Shown here: one piece after another, positions 5,887 through 9,673 of the stretch
Layout: every line of letters begins with the position of its first letter
Numbering within the stretch: the stretch's first letter is position 1
Assembly (NCBI GenBank): GCA_029865675.1
Contig: JARXAU010000034.1
Location: 1 to 9,673 of the forward strand
DNA from: Rhodoferax sp.
Lineage (GTDB): Bacteria > Pseudomonadota > Gammaproteobacteria > Burkholderiales > Burkholderiaceae_C
DNA length: 9,673 nucleotides
Direction of reading: 5' to 3'
The notes under the pieces: model-generated
The model's input: only the letters and a program-made list of their open reading frames with translations
What the model was told of the DNA's origin: nothing
Databases searched by the model: none
Position numbers and translations under genes: made by a program

Positions 5887-7087
5887 GTCACGAAAACAAC
5901 CGTCAGCGATGTTCAAGAGTCTGCTCAAACTACTACCTGGCAAGGCGCCCTGCACAGATGAGGCTGGCGAAGCCGTCTTTCAACTACAGCCCCCGGCGCA
6001 AATTGAGGCACCGGGAGCCGATGCACTCAACTTCGGTGCAGCGCTCACGGTTGTGAACAACCTGCCGGTCCCCGACTGGAGCACGGTCGGAACATGGGTC
6101 TCGTCAATTCCTGATTCTTCGGCACAGGCAGAAGCCTGGGCAAAGGCTGAACTCGCTTGGCTGGCTCACTTGCAAGTCGCTCTTGGCAGCCACTATCACG
6201 TTGCTCAGCACGACTACGCGCTCCTTCTGTCTCCGCTCGAGCCCAAAGTGGCGGCGGCAACAGTTCAGTTCATGACCAAGACACTGACGCGCATCGTGAA
6301 AGTTCTTGACGGTGTAGCCAAAGCGCCAGACTGGGGAAAAGATATTCTGCTGGTTTTCGAGGACGAGGACACCTACTACCGTTATGCCTCCCGCTACTAC
6401 CCCGAAGACGGTGAGTTCGCTTTTAGCAGCGGTATGCACATCAACTTCGGCTGCAGCCACTTCGCCACTTTCCAGGCCGAGCTTCGAGCAATCGAACCGG
6501 TTGTGGCGCACGAGATGACCCATGGCTGCCTCGGGCACCTCACGATCCCGGCTTGGCTCAACGAAGGCATAGCCGTGAACACTGAACGACGCCTATGTCC
6601 TCCCCCAGCGCAACAGTACACGCCGCAGCAGCTCCATTGGATGCATCAGCAGTTCTGGACCGAGGAGACCATCCAGGAGTTCTGGAGCGGGAAATCGTTT
6701 CTCCGCCCGGACGAAGGCAACCTGCTCTCGTACGACCTTGCGCGCATCTTGGTGGAGCAGTTCTCTAGCAATTGGGAGAGCTTCAAGCCTTTTGTGCACC
6801 AAGCCCAGCTAGAAGACTCTGGCCAGGGTGCGGCCTCGAGAATTCTCGGCGTAGAACTAGGAAGCGCTGTGGCTTCGCTATTTGACCTCCAGGCCAGTTC
6901 CTCGTGGTCACCGGACCAAGAGCGCTGGGAGGTAAAACCCGAACGCGGGGCGTTCCGCGGTGACGCCTAACCCCTCGGTCAAGCTGAGCACCAACGGCAG
7001 GCCACCAAGCCCTAGCCACAGGTACCGTGTACATTTTCTGTGGCTTGGGCTTGGCGTCCTGCCGTTGGCGCCAGCTTACCTCGAACG
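5881..7087 (+). mobile_element. Gene cassette 1 (metallopeptidase)
   Basis: Bounded by the attI core and the attC1 core. Its first bases TTAGGCGTCAC are complementary to its own R'' arm GTGACGCCTAAC (6960-6971): 12 bases pair in the circular form. It carries one gene and a 129-base attC. Confidence 0.92.
5909..6970 (+). CDS. HExxH metallopeptidase-like protein, uncharacterised (353 aa)
   Basis: I do not recognise a named family. The gluzincin pattern is clear: VVAHEMTHGCLGH (His201, Glu202, His205) followed by IPAWLNEGIAV with Glu219, the probable third zinc ligand, and the WLNEG motif typical of peptidase-MA-like folds. A preceding strand, ILLVFEDEDTYYRYASRYYP (147-164, with 155-164 tyrosine-rich), and the helical C-terminal part (about 240-335) fit this fold. 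The N-terminus is not a convincing signal peptide and no membrane segment is seen, so a cytoplasmic protein is likely. ATG 5909 has no Shine-Dalgarno; translation may depend on the mini-ORF in attI. The stop TAA is made by the attC1 R'' arm (GCC TAA C). Being first in the array it is closest to Pc and should be the most expressed cassette. Substrate is unknown. Confidence 0.8.
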   Translation: MFKSLLKLLPGKAPCTDEAGEAVFQLQPPAQIEAPGADALNFGAALTVVNNLPVPDWSTVGTWVSSIPDSSAQAEAWAKAELAWLAHLQVALGSHYHVAQHDYALLLSPLEPKVAAATVQFMTKTLTRIVKVLDGVAKAPDWGKDILLVFEDEDTYYRYASRYYPEDGEFAFSSGMHINFGCSHFATFQAELRAIEPVVAHEMTHGCLGHLTIPAWLNEGIAVNTERRLCPPPAQQYTPQQLHWMHQQFWTEETIQEFWSGKSFLRPDEGNLLSYDLARILVEQFSSNWESFKPFVHQAQLEDSGQGAASRILGVELGSAVASLFDLQASSSWSPDQERWEVKPERGAFRGDA

Positions 7088-7093
7088 TTATCA
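6965..7093 (+). repeat. attC1, long type (129 bp)
   Basis: R'' GCCTAAC (6965-6971) and the R' core GTTATCA (7087-7093) flank a long imperfect palindrome. Arms include CAACGGCAGG/CCTGCCGTTG and CCACAG/CTGTGG, with a central loop around GTACCGTGTACATTTT. A simple L''/L' pair (GGT-C-AAGCTG with CAGCTTACC) contains an extrahelical base, as expected for attC. It is the same family as attC5. Confidence 0.92.
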
Positions 7094-7454
7094 GGATGGA
7101 TTACACACATGAGACTTGTTGCTTACTTCAAAGACAAACCAGGAATGATGGCGCGTCGTGCCAAGTACGAGCAAGATCATTTGGACTACCTTCAAAAGCA
7201 TCAAGGTGAGATTCCAATTGCTGGAGGCTTACGACCAGAACCAGGTGGCGTATTTGTTGGAGGGCTCTGGGTAATGGAGGTTGAGTCTTTCGAGCGAGCG
7301 GAAGAAATTATCAAAAATGATCCTTACTATTCTCCAGAACTGCGTAGCTATGATTTACTCGTCTGGGGTAAAGCACATAAGCGCGATGTTGTACTCTAGT
7401 CCTGATAACAAATCATTCCAGTGGACAGCCTACGGCAGCCACTAAATTCAAACG
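7088..7454 (+). mobile_element. Gene cassette 2 (YciI-like)
   Basis: Starts TTATCAGG and carries the matching R'' CCTGATAAC (7401-7409), so both halves of the variant core belong to this cassette. It is the smallest cassette in the window (367 bp). Confidence 0.9.
7109..7399 (+). CDS. YciI-like (YCII domain) protein (96 aa)
   Basis: A small dimeric ferredoxin-like alpha-beta barrel family of mostly unknown role; some members are fused or linked to enzymes of aromatic or halogenated compound breakdown. Family hallmarks seen are the N-terminal strand MRLVAYFKDKPG, the helix with the conserved His (DHLDYLQKH, His24), the GG turn (IAGGLRPEPGG, 37-47), a strand GGLWVMEVES (51-60), and the NDPY segment with Asp71, followed by a terminal strand. 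The start at 7109 gives the usual N-terminus; the open frame upstream is only attC1 sequence. AGGA (7093-7096) and TGGA (7097-7100) are possible weak ribosome binding sites. It could also be called a DGPF/YCII-like protein. Function is not inferable. Confidence 0.82.
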   Translation: MRLVAYFKDKPGMMARRAKYEQDHLDYLQKHQGEIPIAGGLRPEPGGVFVGGLWVMEVESFERAEEIIKNDPYYSPELRSYDLLVWGKAHKRDVVL

Positions 7455-7460
7455 TTAGCC
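7403..7460 (+). repeat. attC2, short type (58 bp)
   Basis: R'' TGATAAC (7403-7409) and R' core GTTAGCC (7454-7460). The hairpin is AGTGG (7420-7424) with CCACT (7439-7443), an extrahelical A at 7425, then a short GCC-TAC-GGC tip. Confidence 0.88.
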
Positions 7461-7466
7461 ATCACT

Positions 7467-7470
7467 GGAG
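7467..7470 (+). promoter_or_regulatory. Ribosome binding site deciding a TTG start
   Basis: GGAG ends six bases before TTG 7477. It is carried by the cassette itself, within 16 bases of the recombination point, and supports the TTG as start of the glutathione transferase. Confidence 0.6.
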
Positions 7471-7476
7471 TCCTTC

Positions 7477-8109
7477 TTGGAGCACAGAAATCTTCGCCTG
7501 TATGTAGATGCCCAATTCGCAAGCCCATACGCTATGTCCGCGTTCGTCGCACTCAGTGAAAAGGGACTGTCGTTTGAGGTCACGCCGTTGAATCTCTCGG
7601 CAAACGAGAATCGCGAAGCTGGCTTCGCAGCCAAGTCACTAACGCAGCGAGTGCCAGCCCTAATCCATGACGGGTTTTCCCTGTCTGAGTCCTCTGCAAT
7701 CACCGAATACATCAACGATGCGTTCCCGGGCGTAGCCCTCTATCCCACAGAGCCTCGTGCGCGAGCGAGAGCCCGCCAAGTCCAAGCATGGCTTCGTAGC
7801 GATCTCATGCCAATCCGTCAGGAGCGCTCTACTGAGGTTGTGTTCTATGGTTCAAAAGCAGCGCCTCTTTCAGCAGCGGCGCGGGAAACTGCGGAGAAGC
7901 TCTTTTCGGCAGCCACGGCATTGCTACCTACAGATGCAGAGAATTTGTGTGGCCACTGGTGCATCGCCGACGTTGATCTTGCAGTCATGCTCAATCGGCT
8001 TGTACTGCACGGTGACGCTGTGCCTGAAAGATTGGCCTCATACGCAAGCCGCCAGTGGCAGCGGCCAACAGTCCAGAAGTGGGTCAATCAAAGAAGGCCG
8101 CCACTGTGA
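7477..8109 (+). CDS. Glutathione S-transferase, YfcF type (210 aa, TTG start)
   Basis: Close in pattern to E. coli YfcF, a GST with glutathione-dependent peroxidase or detoxification activity. The N-terminal thioredoxin-like domain has the YVDAQFASPYAMSAFVALSEKG segment (9-30) with Ser16 at the catalytic Ser/Cys position, the cis-proline VPALI (59-63) and the glutathione-binding ESS (71-73). The all-helical C-terminal domain has RARARQVQAWLRSDLMPIR (96-114) and a stretch at 162-186 containing CIADVDLAVMLNRLVLHGD; both stretches are distinctive for YfcF. The length matches. TTG is chosen as start because of the GGAG six bases upstream and because the first residues then fit YfcF; the next ATG falls inside the conserved domain. 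It is cytosolic. Self-contained translation signals make this cassette less dependent on its position. Confidence 0.9.
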   Translation: MEHRNLRLYVDAQFASPYAMSAFVALSEKGLSFEVTPLNLSANENREAGFAAKSLTQRVPALIHDGFSLSESSAITEYINDAFPGVALYPTEPRARARARQVQAWLRSDLMPIRQERSTEVVFYGSKAAPLSAAARETAEKLFSAATALLPTDAENLCGHWCIADVDLAVMLNRLVLHGDAVPERLASYASRQWQRPTVQKWVNQRRPPL

Positions 8110-8116
8110 GCGTGAT

Positions 8117-8185
8117 GGCTAACCCTTCAATCGAGAGGACTTGCCCCGGCAAGCCGGGTCAAGCCTCTCATCTCAAACGTTAGCC
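8117..8185 (+). repeat. attC3, short type (69 bp)
   Basis: R'' GGCTAAC (8117-8123) and R' core GTTAGCC (8179-8185). Hairpin: GAGAGG (8133-8138) with CCTCTC (8164-8169), extrahelical A8139, CTTG with CAAG, a one-base mismatch, and CCCGG-CAAG-CCGGG at the tip. Confidence 0.92.
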
Positions 8186-8688
8186 CGCACTACATGAACA
8201 TCGAGCCCATTTCCTCCATCGAAGAAGTCACTGCGCTTCTGGCTGAGAACGCTTTGCCCATCGCAGACATTTCTACCTCGTCGCCGCTTCAATTCTGCGG
8301 CATTCGCGATGGTGGCGCTTTGGTTGCGGTCGTTGGCCTCGAACTCTATCCGCCGTTTGGCTTGCTGCGCTCCCTCGCTGTTCGTTCCAATTTCCGCAAG
8401 CGCGGGCTTGCGCGTGAGTTGGTTTCATTCGCGGAGTCATCGTCGGCTGCTCAAGGCGTGGAGTCATTGTTCCTTCTCACTACTACCGCCGATCAGTTCT
8501 TTCTTGGCCTTGGGTACTCGCTCGCTTCTCGCGACAAGGCACCTTCGGCCATTCAAGCAACCTCCCAATTTTCTAGTCTTTGTCCCGCTTCGTCGGCGTT
8601 TCTTTCTAAGCGCGTCGCCGTGCGGGCTAACCCTGCGGTGCAGGGGACGCTGCGCGATAAAGCCGCGCAGCGCCCCTGACCTTGAACG
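8180..8688 (+). mobile_element. Gene cassette 4 (GNAT acetyltransferase)
   Basis: Starts TTAGCCCGCAC; R'' GTGCGGGCTAAC (8620-8631) is the 12-base complement of GTTAGCCCGCAC. The coding region runs through most of the attC. Confidence 0.92.
8194..8679 (+). CDS. GNAT N-acetyltransferase, ArsN2-like (161 aa)
   Basis: GNAT proteins transfer acetyl from acetyl-CoA to an amine. Seen here are the strand GALVAVVGLELYPPFGLLRSLAV (41-63), the acetyl-CoA loop RSNFRKRGLA (64-73), the helix to about 87, and the strongly ArsN2-like stretch LFLLTTTADQFFLGLGY (92-108), followed by R-x-x-APSAI-x-AT-x-F-x-SLCPASSAF (113-136). ArsN-type enzymes acetylate arsenic-containing amino-acid analogues or related compounds in some bacteria; assignment to that substrate here is only by resemblance, and no ars gene is near. 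The family would end at about FLSKRV (141). The last roughly 17 residues (145-161) are encoded by attC4. ATG 8194 is 14 bases from the crossover with no Shine-Dalgarno. Confidence 0.82.
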   Translation: MNIEPISSIEEVTALLAENALPIADISTSSPLQFCGIRDGGALVAVVGLELYPPFGLLRSLAVRSNFRKRGLARELVSFAESSSAAQGVESLFLLTTTADQFFLGLGYSLASRDKAPSAIQATSQFSSLCPASSAFLSKRVAVRANPAVQGTLRDKAAQRP

Positions 8689-8694
8689 TTAGGC
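8625..8694 (+). repeat. attC4, short type (70 bp), overlapping the GNAT gene
   Basis: R'' GGCTAAC (8625-8631) and R' core GTTAGGC (8688-8694). Very strong hairpin: CAGGGG (8641-8646), extrahelical A8647, CGCTGCGCG (8648-8656), loop ATAAAGC, CGCGCAGCG (8664-8672), CCCCTG (8673-8678). The stop codon of the GNAT gene lies in the descending arm. Confidence 0.93.
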
Positions 8695-9263
8695 CTCACA
8701 AAGCCCCCTTCCTACGTGCACTTCTATCAAAACCATGGATCGCCAACTCATCAGTTCCGGATCAGTCTTTGAAGAGCAGATCGGCTACTCACGTGCAGTC
8801 GCCCAAGGACCGTTTGTCTTCGTCTCCGGTACGACAGGTTTCAACTACGAAACGATGACCATTGAAGACGGCGTTGCTGCGCAAGCCGAGCAGTGCCTCA
8901 AGAACATTGATCAAGCGTTGCGCAAGGCTGGCGCCAGTCTTGCAGACACGGTCCGGGTGACCTACGTACTACCAAACGGCGAGGACTTTGAACTGTGTTG
9001 GCCAGTTCTGAAGAAGTACCTAGGAAGCGTTCGACCCGCGGCCATGATGATCTCAGCCAAACTGCTTGATCCGCGCATGAAGATAGAGATTGAAGTCACC
9101 GCCATGAAGCAGTCAACTTAAACATGTCGCGCGCAGTGAGGCCTAACCCCTCGCTCAAGCCGAGCCCCAACGGCGGGCCACCAGGCCCAAGCCACGGGTA
9201 CGGTGTACATTGTCCGTGGCTTGGGCCTGGCGTCCCACCGTTGGCGCCCGCTTAGCTCGAACG
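8689..9263 (+). mobile_element. Gene cassette 5 (RidA family)
   Basis: Starts TTAGGCCTCAC; R'' GTGAGGCCTAAC (9136-9147) is the 12-base complement of GTTAGGCCTCAC. Ends in a long attC related to attC1. Confidence 0.92.
8735..9121 (+). CDS. RidA/YjgF/UK114-family protein without the deaminase arginine (128 aa)
   Basis: RidA proteins are trimers of a chorismate-mutase-like fold; the archetype hydrolyses reactive 2-aminoacrylate and other imines. Family pattern seen: GPFVFVSGTTGFNYET (25-40), AAQAEQCLKNIDQALRKAGASLADTVRVTYVL (48-79) and the C-terminal VRPAAMMISAKLLDPRMKIEIEVTA (99-123). In archetypal RidA the P-A is followed by the catalytic Arg (PARS/PART). Here that place is Ala103 (RPAAMM), so classical imine deaminase activity is unlikely and the protein belongs with the Arg-lacking Rid subgroups of mostly unknown function. 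ATG 8735 has no clear Shine-Dalgarno; 46 bases separate it from the crossover and hold nothing recognisable. Length is standard. Confidence 0.9.
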   Translation: MDRQLISSGSVFEEQIGYSRAVAQGPFVFVSGTTGFNYETMTIEDGVAAQAEQCLKNIDQALRKAGASLADTVRVTYVLPNGEDFELCWPVLKKYLGSVRPAAMMISAKLLDPRMKIEIEVTAMKQST

Positions 9264-9269
9264 TTAGGC
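9141..9269 (+). repeat. attC5, long type (129 bp)
   Basis: R'' GCCTAAC (9141-9147) and R' core GTTAGGC (9263-9269). Same length as attC1 and aligned without gaps, with about 15 differences by eye outside the final core bases. Arms CCACGG/CCGTGG and GCCAGGCCC-type pairing around loop GTACGGTGTACATTGT. Confidence 0.92.
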
Positions 9270-9673
9270 CTCACATGCAACCATCACTGTACGCTCTCCT
9301 CGCCGACTACAACCGGTCAATGAACCTGCGGTTGTACGAAGCCGCCGCCAAGCTATCCCTCGATGAGCTCACCAAAGACAGAGGAGCCTTCTTCGGGTCG
9401 CTCTTCAACACCATGAACCACATCGCAGTGGCGGATCTGCTTTGGCTGCACAGGTTCGCAACCCTACCCGGACTGTCGACAGTCCGAGAGGCACTATCCA
9501 GCTTCCCAAAGCCCACTTCACTTCGGGAACCCATTGCTGCATCACTGGCGGAACTGACGACGCTTCGAGCGAGAATCGACGCGGTTGTCGTTCAACTCAC
9601 ATCGCTAGTAACAGAGGAGCTATTGGCAAGCACGCTTCGCTACACCAACACCGCTGGTCAACACCACGGAAAG
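9264..9673 (+). mobile_element. Gene cassette 6, 5' part (DinB-like), cut by window end
   Basis: Begins TTAGGCCTCAC after the attC5 core, identical to the first 12 bases of cassette 5. Its attC lies beyond the window, so the boundary on the right is unknown. Confidence 0.85.
9275..9673 (+). CDS. DinB-family protein, N-terminal 133 residues (3' truncated by window)
   Basis: The frame from ATG 9275 stays open to the window end. It reads MQPSLYALLADYNRSMNLRL, then a KDRGAFFGSLFNTMNHIAVADLLWLHRF stretch at about residues 35-62. The YN-R-MN-RL start, the RGAFFGS-TMNHI segment with its metal-ligand His at about residue 49, and DLLWLHRF are characteristic of the DinB/YfiT-like four-helix bundle. 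Members are metal-binding proteins, some of them thiol-dependent transferases; most have no known role despite the damage-inducible name. The HxxxH pair expected near the C-terminus is outside the window. The ATG is only 11 bases from the crossover, without a ribosome binding site, so translation must depend on attC5/R' sequence, leaderless initiation or coupling. Confidence 0.82.
   Translation, partial: MQPSLYALLADYNRSMNLRLYEAAAKLSLDELTKDRGAFFGSLFNTMNHIAVADLLWLHRFATLPGLSTVREALSSFPKPTSLREPIAASLAELTTLRARIDAVVVQLTSLVTEELLASTLRYTNTAGQHHGK

Larger units (their letters stand above)
7455..8179 (+). mobile_element. Gene cassette 3 (glutathione S-transferase)
   Basis: Starts TTAGCCATCAC; its R'' GTGATGGCTAAC (8112-8123) is the exact 12-base complement of GTTAGCCATCAC. 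One gene and one short attC. Confidence 0.92.
4735..9673. mobile_element. Integron: integrase, attI and first part of cassette array (continues beyond window)
   Basis: The element is built as a classical integron: intI on the minus strand, attI upstream of it, and a row of same-direction cassettes, each a single gene followed by an attC recombination site. Cores of GTTRRRY type, preceded by AA or AAC, occur at 5880, 7454, 8179, 8688 and 9263, with one variant core (GTTATCA) at 7087. No transposase, sul1, qacE or other clinical class 1 marker is seen, and the element abuts a chromosomal catabolic gene. A sedentary chromosomal integron is therefore the best reading. The right-hand end lies outside the window. 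Confidence 0.93.

Noticed and set aside
5838..6056. A 72-codon plus-strand frame from a TTG across attI into cassette 1
   Set aside because: It overlaps the metallopeptidase gene in another frame, has no recognisable protein pattern, and spans a recombination junction.
6983..7080. The long palindromes in attC1 and attC5 as transcription terminators or phage attachment sites
   Set aside because: No T run follows, and the R''/R' boxes, extrahelical bases and periodic placement after each gene identify them as attC sites.
4735..9673. Clinical-type class 1 integron on a transposon
   Set aside because: No sul1, qacE-delta, tni genes or resistance cassettes are seen, and the integrase differs from recalled IntI1 at many positions while abutting a chromosomal catabolic gene.

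Overview
The window is chromosomal DNA that is probably betaproteobacterial. The grounds are high-GC housekeeping genes, AceK next to short-chain fatty-acid genes, and an IntI1-like integrase; a Comamonadaceae-type host (Acidovorax, Rhodoferax or Hydrogenophaga relatives) is an inference, not proven. It has two very different halves: a metabolic block (1-4694) and the 5' end of an integron with its first six gene cassettes (4735 to the window end).

Metabolic block. The C-terminal half of isocitrate dehydrogenase kinase/phosphatase (aceK) is followed by a complete acetyl-CoA acyltransferase (852-2033) and, further on, a complete short-chain-type acyl-CoA dehydrogenase (3567-4694). All three fit acetyl-CoA-producing catabolism and glyoxylate-shunt control. 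The interval between thiolase and dehydrogenase is accessory DNA. It holds an AT-rich two-gene unit (a small unknown protein overlapping a PIN-domain nuclease), then a 135-base in-frame chimera made of the first 22 codons of the dehydrogenase fused to the last codons of the thiolase, then a GFA-family zinc protein. The chimera is a recombination scar that records two versions of the same thiolase-spacer-dehydrogenase slot.

Integron platform. The integrase gene intI lies on the minus strand (5766 to 4735). Upstream of it are a divergent pair of sigma-70-like promoters, one for intI and one, inside the intI 5' end, for the cassettes. A consensus-type LexA box (5759-5774) overlaps both and also covers the intI start codon. 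An attI site follows, with its crossover point between 5880 and 5881. It contains a 19-codon mini-ORF that ends in the core site in the way ORF-11 does in attI1.

Cassette array. Five complete cassettes and one truncated by the window are all on the plus strand: a HExxH metallopeptidase, a YciI-like protein, a YfcF-type glutathione S-transferase, an ArsN2-like GNAT acetyltransferase, a RidA-family protein lacking the usual arginine, and a DinB-fold protein that runs off the end. Cassette boundaries are set by the cores and confirmed because each cassette's first bases are complementary to its own R'' arm, by 12 bases in four of the five and 9 in cassette 2. Two attC sites (cassettes 1 and 5) are 129-base relatives with compensatory base changes; the other three are short (58-70 bases). 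Several cassettes resemble small-molecule handling or detoxification genes, as is often seen in environmental integrons; no antibiotic-resistance gene is recognisable here.
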